This document shows positions 5,197-13,109 of a stretch of 24,627 bases of DNA, in pieces (within the stretch, counting starts at the first letter, position 1; each line of letters starts with the position of its first letter). The notes beneath the pieces are model-generated. The model was not told the DNA's origin. It saw only the letters and a list, made by a program, of their open reading frames with translations, and made no database searches. The translations under genes were made by a program, and so were the position numbers. Source of the stretch: Thermaceae bacterium (GTDB lineage: Bacteria > Deinococcota > Deinococci > Deinococcales > Marinithermaceae); contig JALSJG010000058.1 in assembly GCA_026989475.1 (NCBI GenBank), positions 1-24,627 on the forward strand, written 5' to 3'.

Positions 5197-7283
5197 CGCG
5201 CCACGCGTTCCTGATCCCGGTCGCCCTGGTCACCGGTTTGCTGGTGGCGTGGACCGCGGGCCAGGGGGCGGGGGCGCGGGAAGCGTGGCGCCGGGAGGTC
5301 GCCGCCCGCGGCCTTGGGAATTACCTGGTGGCGACCCTGGCCGGGGAGCGATACGCGCTGCCCGCCTGGTCCCCCGAGGCGCTCGCCGCGCTGCGGGAGG
5401 CGCCTGGAGTGGAGGCGGTGGCATGGGCCAGCGGCGTTTTGCGCGTCGTAGGCCAGGGCCCCCCTGAGGGTTATCGCCTGGTCTCTCCCGCTTATCTGGA
5501 ATACGCGGGGATCGCGTTGCGCTCCGGCAGGGTCGAGGTCGGCGGGGCGCTCCGGCCGGAGCCGGGGGCGCTTGGGCGATCGCCCGGGGGCCTGCCGGTC
5601 ACCGGGAGCTACCGCGGTCCCGGCCCCTGGCTGGTGGTCGCTGACGAGGACATGCTCGCGACCTGGTCCCCTCCGGTACGGGTCTTCACGCTCGCGCTCA
5701 GGACCCGGGGACCCGCGGGCGCGCTCGCCGGCAGGGTCGAGCGCTGGGCGCGGGCGCGGGACCTGCTTCCGGAGGGGGTGAGGCTTGAGCCCGGTCCGGC
5801 GCTTTTGCACCCGGACCGCGCCCGCCTCCGCGATCCCCTGCTCCGGGGGCTTTTCTGGGCGGGATACGGAACCGCTGCCCTGGCCGCCGCTTTCGGTGTG
5901 CTGGTGGCGGGGGCGGCCGCCTACCTCGCCGTCCGCCGGGGGGCCTCCCGGCGCTTCTTGCTCCTCCTCCTCGGGGCGGACCCGGCGGGACTGTTCGCCC
6001 GGGCGCTGGCGGTTCCGGCGGCGTGGGCCGGGCTCGCCTACCTGATCGGGGCGGCGCTCGGCCTCGTCCTCGCCGGCGGGGAAGCGGACCCGCTGGCGGT
6101 TGGAGCGATCGTTGCCGTCGGTTTTCTACTCCTTGCGTCGGTGACGGCGGCGGTGGCCCGGGGACTTTTGGAGACCGGCGTGTACCACGCGCTCAGGGCC
6201 GCCGCCGCCTTGCCCCGAAGCCGGGCCACCGCGCGACTGGCCGGCGCGGTCGTCTTCCTGGCGTTGGGAACGCTTGCCTTCTCGCTGGCGTCGGGTTCCC
6301 GCGCGCGCACGGAGATCCAGGCCTGGATCGCGCGAGCGGGGCCCGCCCTTTACCAGGTCGCGCCCGAGTTCCATCCCGGAGACCGGCGGCCGGTCCGGCG
6401 GCTGGGAGCGGAGACGCTCGCGGAGCTCGTCCGGCGCTGGCCGGAGGTTCCCATGGCCCTGGTCGCGCGGTTTCCCAGCGCCGAGCTCGAGCTCGCAACC
6501 GGCGAGCGGCGAAGGGTGGGCACGATCGTGAGCCTCGGGAAGTACTGGGAGACCGTGGGAATCGAACTCTCGGTAGGGGACGGGCGGGGTATGGTGGTCA
6601 CCGAGACCCACGCCGATCTCTACGGCAAGGAGGTTTCGTTGGCGCTCGGGCCCGTCGCCCTCCCCCCCTGTCGGGTGACCGGACGCGCCGCGGGGGTGCC
6701 GGGAGTGCCTGGAAGCCCGCGGCTTCCTCCCGGTTGGGTCTGGCTGGACGCCCAGGGGGCTTGCTGGGGGGGGCGGCCGTTTCACGCGGTGGTCCTTGCG
6801 GTCTTGGATCCTGCGGGCTTGCATGCTCAGGCGATCGCGACCTGGCTCTCCCGCCGCTTTCCCGAAGCGCGCCCCTTTAAGGCCCGCCGGGTCGCCCAGG
6901 CCGGCGAGGCCAGGCTGGCGGAGTACCGGGAGCTGGCCGGCCGCATGACCCAGGGATTGGTGGGGGTTTTGTTGCTTGGCGTGATCGCGCTCGTCTTTCT
7001 GGGCGGCGAAGTGCTCGGCGCATGGCGGGCCCGGCTTGCCCTTTCCGAGCTGTTCGGGGCTAGCCCGCGGGCGCGGGTGGGCGAGGCGTTGCGCCTTTCG
7101 ATGGGGATATTCGGCCTTCCCGGGGCGATCGGCGCCCTGCTTGGGGGCTGGCTGGGGGGCGCGCCGGCTTGGGCCCTGGCCGGAGCGCTCGCGTGGCTGC
7201 TGGTGGTTGCCGGGGTCGGGGCGACGTTCCTCCTCGCCGGTACCCATCCGGCCCGGAGGTTGGTGGAGAAGGGGCCGCTGTGA
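5181..7283 (+). CDS. MacB/FtsX-type ABC permease, duplicated in one chain
   Basis: A 700-residue integral membrane protein from the GTG at 5181, which overlaps the peptide gene by 16 bases; upstream codons in this frame are antisense-like Arg-rich text. The predicted layout is TM1 (10 to 24), extracytoplasmic domain (25 to 225), TM2 to TM4 (226 to 328), TM5 (354 to 370), second extracytoplasmic domain (371 to 590, C497 and C528), TM6 to TM8 (592 to 686). This is two MacB/FtsX-type units in tandem, so one chain may form a full pseudo-dimeric permease. Large permeases with small exported peptides occur in lactococcin 972-type bacteriocin loci, where the ABC pair serves in export or immunity; that comparison is by architecture only. 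The ATPase gene overlaps its stop codon by 3 bases. Confidence 0.78.
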   Translation: MRHLLARHAFLIPVALVTGLLVAWTAGQGAGAREAWRREVAARGLGNYLVATLAGERYALPAWSPEALAALREAPGVEAVAWASGVLRVVGQGPPEGYRLVSPAYLEYAGIALRSGRVEVGGALRPEPGALGRSPGGLPVTGSYRGPGPWLVVADEDMLATWSPPVRVFTLALRTRGPAGALAGRVERWARARDLLPEGVRLEPGPALLHPDRARLRDPLLRGLFWAGYGTAALAAAFGVLVAGAAAYLAVRRGASRRFLLLLLGADPAGLFARALAVPAAWAGLAYLIGAALGLVLAGGEADPLAVGAIVAVGFLLLASVTAAVARGLLETGVYHALRAAAALPRSRATARLAGAVVFLALGTLAFSLASGSRARTEIQAWIARAGPALYQVAPEFHPGDRRPVRRLGAETLAELVRRWPEVPMALVARFPSAELELATGERRRVGTIVSLGKYWETVGIELSVGDGRGMVVTETHADLYGKEVSLALGPVALPPCRVTGRAAGVPGVPGSPRLPPGWVWLDAQGACWGGRPFHAVVLAVLDPAGLHAQAIATWLSRRFPEARPFKARRVAQAGEARLAEYRELAGRMTQGLVGVLLLGVIALVFLGGEVLGAWRARLALSELFGASPRARVGEALRLSMGIFGLPGAIGALLGGWLGGAPAWALAGALAWLLVVAGVGATFLLAGTHPARRLVEKGPL

Positions 7284-7945
7284 TCGAGCTTTCCGGGGTC
7301 AGCCGCACTTACAGGGGCCCCGAGGGTCCGGTGGCGGCGCTCTCTGGGGTGGATCTTAAGGTATCCCCGGGCGACTACCTGGCGATTACCGGCCCCTCGG
7401 GATCGGGAAAAACCACCCTGCTCATGGTGATCGGCCTGGTGGAGTCCACGAGCGGCGGGATGTACCGGCTCGAGGGCCGGGACACCGCCTCGTTCGGTCG
7501 CCGGGAGCGGGCGTCGCTGCGGGCCAGGACGTTTGGCTTCGTGCTCCAGGGGGGTTATCTGCTGCCCGAGCTGACCGCGCTGGAAAACGTGATCCTTCCC
7601 ATGCGGTACGGGCCCTGGCCGCGCCGGGTATGGCGGCGCAGGGCAGCGGAGCTGCTCGAGTTCGTGGGGCTATCGAACCGGGCCTCCTTTCGCGCGTTCC
7701 GGCTTTCCGGCGGGGAGCGCCAGCGGGTTGCCTTGGCCCGGGCGCTCGCCAACGATCCCCCCGTGCTTCTGGCCGACGAACCCACCGCCTTTCTCGATTC
7801 CGGGAGCCGGAAAAGGGTGCTTGAGCTCTTCGATCGGCTCCACCGGGAGGGGAGAACCCTGCTGGTGGTGACCCACGACCCCGCGGTGGCCGAACGGGCG
7901 CGGCGGCGGTTCCGGCTCTATGACGGCCGGCTGCGCCCGGCGTAG
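7280..7945 (+). CDS. ABC transporter ATPase, MacB/LolD class
   Basis: A 221-residue ATPase with all motifs: Walker A GPSGSGKTT (38 to 46), Q-loop Q90 in FGFVLQ, signature LSGGERQRVALARAL from 142, Walker B VLLADEPT (162 to 169), D-loop Asp D173 and H-loop H199 in VVTHD. The length and LSGGERQRVA style fit the MacB/LolD/FtsE group and the putative lactococcin 972-type export ATPases. The GTG at 7280 is in a GTGA overlap with the permease stop and has GGAGAAGGGG upstream, so translation is coupled and the pair forms one transporter. The 3' end overlaps the convergent acuC gene by 28 bases. Confidence 0.93.
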   Translation: MIELSGVSRTYRGPEGPVAALSGVDLKVSPGDYLAITGPSGSGKTTLLMVIGLVESTSGGMYRLEGRDTASFGRRERASLRARTFGFVLQGGYLLPELTALENVILPMRYGPWPRRVWRRRAAELLEFVGLSNRASFRAFRLSGGERQRVALARALANDPPVLLADEPTAFLDSGSRKRVLELFDRLHREGRTLLVVTHDPAVAERARRRFRLYDGRLRPA

Positions 7946-9054
7946 AGATCCGCGAGCGCGCGCAGCCTGCGGATCGCGTCCCGGTTGCGGAGCGCGACCG
8001 CGTCCGGTTCGGCTGGACGCGTGCGGTCCTCCAGGGTTTCCGTCAGGCGGATGCCCAGCCGCTGCCGCCAGGCCTCCCGCCAGGCCGGGGGAAGCTCTTC
8101 CGGGGGTTCCTTTCCCTGCAACAGGAAGTAAAGCAGCGCCCAGACCCGGGGGGTGGCGTCCAGGGAGTAGCCGCCCCCCAGGGTGAAGACGATGCGGCCG
8201 CCGGCGTGGGCCTCGGCGAGCTCGAGCAGGCGGGAAAACGCGTGGCGATAGGCCCGGGTGGTCAGCAGGAGGTCGGCGAGGGGATCCTGGTGATGCGCGT
8301 CGGCGCCCGACTGGACCAGGATCAGGTCGGGCCGGAAGCGCGCGAGCGCTCCCGGCACCACCGCCTCGAAGGCCTCGATCCAGCTCTCGTCGCCGCTAAA
8401 GGGCTCGAGCGGCAGGTTGAGCTTGGTGCCAACCGCGTCGCCGCCGCCGAGTTCCTGCACCTCCCCGGTACCGGGGAAGAGGTAGCGACCCGACTCGTGC
8501 AGGCTCACGGTGAGCACCCGGGGCTCGTGATAGAAGATCCACTGAACGCCGTCGCCGTGGTGGACGTCCAGGTCCACGTAAGCCACCCGGAGGCCTTCGT
8601 CCAGAGCCCAGCGGATCGCGATCGCGAGATCGTTGTAGACGCAAAAGCCCGAGGCCCGGTCGCGCTGGGCGTGGTGGAGCCCGCCGCCAAGCTGAAGCGC
8701 CCTGGGGGTCTTTCCGGTGGCTACCCGCCGGACGGCCTCGAGGGTGCCCCCGACGAGGGCGCGGGCGGCCTCGTCGATCCCGGGGAAGGCGGGGGTGTCG
8801 CCGGTGCCAAGGCCGTAATGGGCGAGCTCGGCGCCGCCCTCTCCCCGGCTCGCCGCCTCCACCCGACGGACGAAGCGCTCGGCGTGAACCTTCAGCACCT
8901 CCTCCCGGGAGGCGGGTTCGGGCTCGATCCATGAGGGACGCTCCCCGAGCGCTTCGAGCAGGCTTGTTAACATCTCGAGCCGGCGCGGGGTGAAGGGGTG
9001 GTCCGGACCGAAGTCGTAGGTCAGGTAGCGGGGGGAATAGATTACCGGGATCAT
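7918..9054 (-). CDS. acuC: Acetoin utilization protein AcuC, class I/II histone-deacetylase fold
   Basis: A 378-residue Zn-dependent deacetylase of the arginase/HDAC fold. Visible are the general-base pair H127-H128 in GGGLHHAQ, the zinc ligands D163 and H165 in VDLDVHHGDG and D252 in SGADAHHQDP, and the catalytic Tyr Y296 in LGGGYS. AcuC in Bacillus deacetylates acetyl-CoA synthetase, opposing the acetyltransferase AcuA. No acuA gene is present in the window. The ATG overlaps the stop of the AcuB-like gene (ATGA), so the two are cotranslated. Length and motifs are complete. Substrate is inferred from the family. Confidence 0.92.
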   Translation of the reverse strand: MIPVIYSPRYLTYDFGPDHPFTPRRLEMLTSLLEALGERPSWIEPEPASREEVLKVHAERFVRRVEAASRGEGGAELAHYGLGTGDTPAFPGIDEAARALVGGTLEAVRRVATGKTPRALQLGGGLHHAQRDRASGFCVYNDLAIAIRWALDEGLRVAYVDLDVHHGDGVQWIFYHEPRVLTVSLHESGRYLFPGTGEVQELGGGDAVGTKLNLPLEPFSGDESWIEAFEAVVPGALARFRPDLILVQSGADAHHQDPLADLLLTTRAYRHAFSRLLELAEAHAGGRIVFTLGGGYSLDATPRVWALLYFLLQGKEPPEELPPAWREAWRQRLGIRLTETLEDRTRPAEPDAVALRNRDAIRRLRALADLYAGRSRPS

Positions 9055-9512
9055 GGCTTTTCGGGCGGCCGGATCAACTCAAAGCTCCGGGTACGGAGCT
9101 CCCCGGCCGGGGGGCGGGTCTCGAGGGTTTCCACCCGGAGCACGTTCATCGCCCGGCCGTCCACCACCGGGTGGATGTTGGTCTTTTTTTCGGCGAAGAA
9201 GGCGGTGCGCCGGGTGAACTCGCCGGGGCGGTCGGGGAGGGGAAGCGCGCCCGGCCGGGTGGTGCCGGTGAGGACGATGCCGGTCATAATGCCGACCGGC
9301 TCCTGGCCCTCGAGCACCGGCAGGCACCCGATCTTCTCCTCCCGCATCGCCGGGTCCAGGGAGTCGGCGGGGAGTGCCGGGCGGGCCATCGCCTCGTGGA
9401 CCTTGGCGTCGCAGGGCAGGGGGTGTTCCTTGATTCCCCAGCGGGCCCCGTAGGGGGCCGCCTCCGGGCCGGCGGTGATCACCGGCCGCTTTATCGCGTC
9501 CTTGCCCAGCAT
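9051..9512 (-). CDS. AcuB-like CBS-ACT protein with truncated first CBS domain
   Basis: A 153-residue protein in the acuB position directly upstream of acuC. The order is a remnant of a first CBS motif (LGKDAIKRPVITAGPE, 2 to 17), a second CBS region (VHEAMARPALPADS to VGIMTG, 38 to 78) and an ACT-like region (LPDRPGEFTRRTAFFAEKKTNIH, 92 to 114, to FELI at 147). AcuB-type proteins are usually about 200 to 215 residues with two complete CBS domains. Here about 55 residues, the second half of CBS1 and its linker, seem missing, and conserved places carry odd residues (for example a stretch WGIKEHPLPCDA at the joint). The reading frame stays open, so it may be a reduced functional sensor or a decaying gene. 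AcuB normally binds adenine nucleotides; that is doubtful here. Confidence 0.62.
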   Translation of the reverse strand: MLGKDAIKRPVITAGPEAAPYGARWGIKEHPLPCDAKVHEAMARPALPADSLDPAMREEKIGCLPVLEGQEPVGIMTGIVLTGTTRPGALPLPDRPGEFTRRTAFFAEKKTNIHPVVDGRAMNVLRVETLETRPPAGELRTRSFELIRPPEKP

Positions 9513-9519
9513 CGCCCCT

Positions 9520-9525
9520 ACCTTA
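9520..9525 (-). promoter_or_regulatory. Candidate leaderless -10 box for the acuB-acuC pair
   Basis: Read on the minus strand, TAAGGT is followed by 7 bases and the ATG at 9512. It fits the TANNNT leaderless pattern, although the GGTAGGGG between could also serve as a weak ribosome binding site. It lies in the 16-base gap after the upstream permease. Confidence 0.35.
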
Positions 9526-9528
9526 CCG

Positions 9529-10509
9529 CTACTTCTCGTAGGGCTTGCCGATCGCGGCGGGCGGCCGGGCGCGGCCGATGAAGCCGGCGAGCACCAGCAT
9601 GGTGAGCACGTAGGGGAAGGCCTGCAGGATCGGCGAGGGCAGCACCCCGGCCCCCTCGATCTGGATGCGGAAGGCCTCGGCGAAGCCGAAGAGCAGCGTG
9701 GCCCCGAGGATGCCGAAGGGGTGCCACTTGCCGAAGATCAAGGCGGCGAGCGCGATGAAGCCGCGGCCGGCGGCCATCATCCGGATGAACTGGTTGATCT
9801 GGTCGATCGAGAGGTAGGCGCCGGCGATCCCCGCGAGCACGCCGGAGAGCAACACCCCCTGGTAGCGCATCAGGAAGACGTTGATCCCGAGGGAGTCGGC
9901 GGCTTCGGGGTGCTCGCCCACCGAGCGGAGCCTTAGGCCCCAGGGGGTCTTAAAAAGGGCGAAGTAGGTGACGGGCACCAGCACGAAGGCGAGGTAGACG
10001 AGGGGGCTTTGGTCCAGGATCCGGCCGAGGGGCGTGGCGAAGAAGTCCTGCAGGAAGGGGAGGTAGGAGGAGATGGGCAGGATGCGGTGGACCACCTCCT
10101 GGCTGGCGGTGGTGTTTTGGTAGAGAAAGAGCAGCACGATCGAGGGTAGGCCGAAGGAGAGCATGTTGATCGCGGTGCCGGAGACGATCTGGTCGGCCCG
10201 GTAGCGGATCGTGACCACCGCGTGGATCCAGGCGGTGATCACCCCGGCGACGATCGCCGCCAGGACCCCTACCCAGGGAATCCACCAGATGCGGACGTTG
10301 GGGTCCTGGGCCAGGTAGGGGGCCTCGACCAGCTGGACCGTCACCGCCGCCGCCAGGGCGCCGAAGTTGATGATCGCCTCGAGCGCGATGTTGACCACGC
10401 CCGAGCGCTCGTTGAACATGCCGCCGAGGGCGGTGAAGAGGAGCGGGGTGGTCTGCCTTAGGGCCCCGGCGATCAGGGCGACCAGGAAGGCGGTGGAGAG
10501 GATATCCAC
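9529..10509 (-). CDS. Nucleoside/BmpA-type ABC transporter permease (BPD_transp_2 family)
   Basis: A 326-residue membrane protein of the branched-chain amino acid/simple sugar permease superfamily, the subgroup that works with BmpA-like lipoproteins for nucleosides. Markers are LGGMFNERSGVVNIALE (28 to 44) and RADQIVSGTAINM (103 to 115), the family cytoplasmic loop that contacts the ATPase, then RSVGEHPEAADSLGI further on. Length is normal, with about 8 to 9 membrane segments. The GTG start directly follows the stop of the partner permease (TAAGTG). Neither the double-domain ATPase nor the BmpA-type binding protein is found downstream in the window, so they must be encoded elsewhere. Confidence 0.9.
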   Translation of the reverse strand: MDILSTAFLVALIAGALRQTTPLLFTALGGMFNERSGVVNIALEAIINFGALAAAVTVQLVEAPYLAQDPNVRIWWIPWVGVLAAIVAGVITAWIHAVVTIRYRADQIVSGTAINMLSFGLPSIVLLFLYQNTTASQEVVHRILPISSYLPFLQDFFATPLGRILDQSPLVYLAFVLVPVTYFALFKTPWGLRLRSVGEHPEAADSLGINVFLMRYQGVLLSGVLAGIAGAYLSIDQINQFIRMMAAGRGFIALAALIFGKWHPFGILGATLLFGFAEAFRIQIEGAGVLPSPILQAFPYVLTMLVLAGFIGRARPPAAIGKPYEK

Positions 10510-12363
10510 TTAGTCCACCTCCTTTTCCCGTGTGGGGGCGAGCCGTTTTAGGAACTCGGCGGCGAGCAGGGGGTCGGTGAAGTAGCGGGGCAGGAAGCCG
10601 CCGGCGGCGATAAAGAGCACGATCAGGGCCTCGAGCACCAAGACGAGCTCGCGGCTGATCCCGAGCTGCAGGTTGAGCTGGAGCCCGCCGGTGAGGAGCA
10701 CGCCAAAGAGACCGGCGGCGAGCGTGACCCCGATCGGGGTGTTCTGCCCCATCAGGGCCACCGCGATCCCGTCGAAACCGACGTTGTAGGGAATCGACTG
10801 CTTGAAGCGGTACTCGTCGATGCCACCGCCGAGCACGTAGTGGGTGGCGGCGAGTCCCGCCAGCGCGCCGGCGATCGCCATGGTGAGGACGAGTTTTTGG
10901 GCGATCTTGACCCCGGCGTACTCCGCCGCCTTGGGGGCGAGCCCCACGGCCCGGAGTTCGTAGCCATACTTGGTGCGCCACATGAAGAAGTTGTAGAAGG
11001 CGACCGAAAAGAGCGCGATCAAGAAGGCGCCATTCAGACGAACCGAGGCGAGGTCGGCCCCCACCTGGGCGGGGATGCCGGGAAGCAGCCCGCCGACCAG
11101 GTAGCCGGCCATCGCCGCCGCCAGCGAGGCGAGGACGCGGGGGCCGAGCTCGAGCTTCTTGAAAAAGAGGTAGTAGCCGAGGAGGAGGAGCAAGAACGCA
11201 AGCGGCAGCGCGAGCGAGAGCTCCCCGGGTCCCGCCCCCTTAAAGCCAAGCAGGTTCAGGAAAAGCGGGATCCGGGCGGCCTCGCTGATCTCGAGGCTCT
11301 TCGGCTCGTAGCCCGGGGCCTTGAAGGGGAAGTGCACGGTGCGGCCGAAGAACGACCACTCGTTCTTCGAAAGCAGCAGCAGCATCACCGAGAGGGCGAC
11401 GTAGTTCATCATGATCGTGTTGATCACCTCGTGGGCCCCGAAGCGGGCCTTAAGCCAGCCCGGGATCGCCCCCCACAGGGCGCCGCCCAAAGCGGCGGCG
11501 GCGATCGCCGCCGGAAGCACCAGGAACTTGGGTCCGGGCAGGTAGAGCCCGGCGAACATGGCGAAGACCGCCCCCATGATCAGCTGCCCCGGGGCGCCGA
11601 TGTTGAAAAGCCCCGCCTTGAAACCGAAGGCCACGCTGAGCCCGGTGAAGATCAGGGGCGTTGCGATCAGCGCCGACTGGAAGAGGCCCGGGAGGGTGAG
11701 CAGCGGGCCGAAGAGGAGCTGGAAGGTGTAGGTGACGAGGTCGAGCTTGGCCACCAGGTAGCCGTAGGTGGAAAGCGGCTCCCGGAGCCCGGGGATCGGC
11801 CGCAGGAGCCAGACCAAGACGCCCCCCACCACCATCGCGAGCAAAAGGCTCACCGCCGGGACCACCACCCCGCGGTAGCGGACCAAAAGCCCGGCCCCCC
11901 CTGGGGTCTGCATCCGCGCGAGAACGAAGAGGAAAAGGGCGTAAGCGAACTGGAGGTAGAGCCCGAGCGAGAGCGAGTAGCGCTTCAAGGGCGGCCTCCG
12001 GGCGCCGGCCTCGAGGGCGGCGGCGTTGACCTCGGCCACCTGGCGGTAGAAGGCGTAAGCCTCCAGGGCGAAGAGCAAAAGCCCAAGCCCCCCGAGGAGA
12101 TAGAGCGCCCGGGCCCGGGTCCGGCCCTTCAGAAAGAGGTAAGCGAGGCTCGCGAAAAGGGCGAGCCCCACCCAGACCCAAAACGCCAGCGGGACCCAGC
12201 CCAGATCGAACTCGGGCACGCGGGTGGCTCCGGGGTTGACCAGACCGAAGGGGGCGAGGAGCACCCCCTTACCCCCGAAGGCGCGCTTGATCACGAACCA
12301 GGGGCTTACCGCCGCGAGAAGGGCAAAGAGCAGGCTTGCCAGGGGGATGAGGGCGCGGCTCAC
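10510..12363 (-). CDS. Nucleoside/BmpA-type ABC transporter permease with long N-terminal extension
   Basis: A 617-residue membrane protein, far longer than the about 350 residues usual for this permease family. The recognisable core starts near residue 165 and has LSVAFGFKAGLFNIGAPGQ (242 to 260) and HEVINTIMMNY (311 to 321), then a closing region with YELRAVGLAPKAAEYAGV and GFDGIAVALMG. Residues 1 to 160 hold about four extra membrane segments (5 to 24, 56 to 78, 85 to 105, 132 to 150) with no motif I recognise, and another insertion with two segments lies at about 370 to 460. It pairs with the 326-residue permease immediately downstream. Start is a GTG with TAAAAT 8 bases upstream and no ribosome binding site; it is divergent from the methyltransferase across 41 bases. 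Confidence 0.87.
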   Translation of the reverse strand: MSRALIPLASLLFALLAAVSPWFVIKRAFGGKGVLLAPFGLVNPGATRVPEFDLGWVPLAFWVWVGLALFASLAYLFLKGRTRARALYLLGGLGLLLFALEAYAFYRQVAEVNAAALEAGARRPPLKRYSLSLGLYLQFAYALFLFVLARMQTPGGAGLLVRYRGVVVPAVSLLLAMVVGGVLVWLLRPIPGLREPLSTYGYLVAKLDLVTYTFQLLFGPLLTLPGLFQSALIATPLIFTGLSVAFGFKAGLFNIGAPGQLIMGAVFAMFAGLYLPGPKFLVLPAAIAAAALGGALWGAIPGWLKARFGAHEVINTIMMNYVALSVMLLLLSKNEWSFFGRTVHFPFKAPGYEPKSLEISEAARIPLFLNLLGFKGAGPGELSLALPLAFLLLLLGYYLFFKKLELGPRVLASLAAAMAGYLVGGLLPGIPAQVGADLASVRLNGAFLIALFSVAFYNFFMWRTKYGYELRAVGLAPKAAEYAGVKIAQKLVLTMAIAGALAGLAATHYVLGGGIDEYRFKQSIPYNVGFDGIAVALMGQNTPIGVTLAAGLFGVLLTGGLQLNLQLGISRELVLVLEALIVLFIAAGGFLPRYFTDPLLAAEFLKRLAPTREKEVD

Positions 12364-12371
12364 GGGGGGTT

Positions 12372-12377
12372 ATTTTA
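12372..12377 (-). promoter_or_regulatory. -10 box of the ABC permease operon
   Basis: On the minus strand, TAAAAT stands 8 bases before the GTG at 12363, with only A and C bases between, so the mRNA is probably leaderless or nearly so. It shares a 41-base divergent region with the methyltransferase promoter. Confidence 0.5.
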
Positions 12378-12392
12378 CGCCAGTTCCCGCCG

Positions 12393-12398
12393 TAAGAT
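12393..12398 (+). promoter_or_regulatory. -10 box of the menaquinone methyltransferase gene
   Basis: TAAGAT lies 6 bases before the GTG at 12405 and no ribosome binding site is present, the leaderless arrangement common in Deinococcus-Thermus. No clear -35 was seen. Confidence 0.5.
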
Positions 12399-12404
12399 GC
12401 GCCC

Positions 12405-13109
12405 GTGGACCCGAACCACCGGAATCCCCGCCGGGTACGTGAGATGTTCGACGAGATCGCGCCTCGCTACGATCTTTTAAACCGCCTGCTCTCCTTCGGT
12501 GTGGACCGCCGCTGGCGCGAGGCCGCCGCCGAGGCCGCCCTCGCCAAGGGGCCGGGGCGGATTCTGGACGTGGCCACCGGAACCGGGGATCTGGCGATCC
12601 TCTTGAAGCGGCTTTCGCCCGAGGCCGAGGTGGTGGGGCTCGACTTCGCCCCCCGGATGCTGCGCCGGGCGCGGAAGAAGGCGGCGCGGGCCGGGGTGGA
12701 GCTTACCCTGGTCGAGGGCGACGCGCTCGCGATGCCCTTTCCCGACGGCAGCTTCGACGCGCTGACGGTGGCCTTCGGTTTTCGCAACTTCGCCGACTAC
12801 GAGGCCGGGCTCCGGGAGTTCTACCGGGTGCTCGCCCCCGGCGGGCGGGCGGTGATCCTCGAGTTTCCCCCGCCGCCGAGGGGGGCGTTCGGGCACCTGG
12901 TGCGGTTTTACTACCACCGGGTCCTGCCGGCGATCGGGGGCTTGCTCTCGGGCAATCCCCAGGCCTACCGCTATCTCCCCGAGTCGGTGGAGCGCTTTCC
13001 CGAGCCCGGGAAGGTGGCCGAGATGATGCGGGCGGCGGGTTTTACCCCCAAGGTCCGGCTCTTGACGGGGGGGCTCGCCGGGCTCTTTATAGGGGATAAG
13101 GGTGCTTGA
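12405..13109 (+). CDS. ubiE: Demethylmenaquinone/ubiquinone methyltransferase UbiE/MenG
   Basis: A 234-residue class I SAM methyltransferase that makes the last C-methylation of menaquinone (MenG role in a menaquinone-using aerobe). Motif I is DVATGTGDLA (55 to 64) and the acidic end of strand 2 is GLDFAPRML (78 to 86). EGDALAMPFPDGSFDA (104 to 119) is motif II, and VAFGFRNF (122 to 129) with ILEFPPP are UbiE-specific blocks. FDEIAPRYDLLNRLLSFGVDRRWR near the N terminus (15 to 38) is the family signature. The product would supply the quinol pool of the bc complex at 19848-23263. The stop overlaps the next gene by 8 bases. Confidence 0.93.
   Translation: MDPNHRNPRRVREMFDEIAPRYDLLNRLLSFGVDRRWREAAAEAALAKGPGRILDVATGTGDLAILLKRLSPEAEVVGLDFAPRMLRRARKKAARAGVELTLVEGDALAMPFPDGSFDALTVAFGFRNFADYEAGLREFYRVLAPGGRAVILEFPPPPRGAFGHLVRFYYHRVLPAIGGLLSGNPQAYRYLPESVERFPEPGKVAEMMRAAGFTPKVRLLTGGLAGLFIGDKGA

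Noticed and set aside
3752..5233. 493-codon open frame on the minus strand opposite the thioredoxin and peptide genes
   Set aside because: Arg/Pro-rich text without motifs. The plus-strand frame has a signal peptide, CWPC and cis-Pro features.
10840..12480. 546-codon open frame on the plus strand opposite the 617-residue permease
   Set aside because: Highly charged, low-complexity translation with no motif. It is the antisense shadow of a GC-rich gene with clear family motifs.
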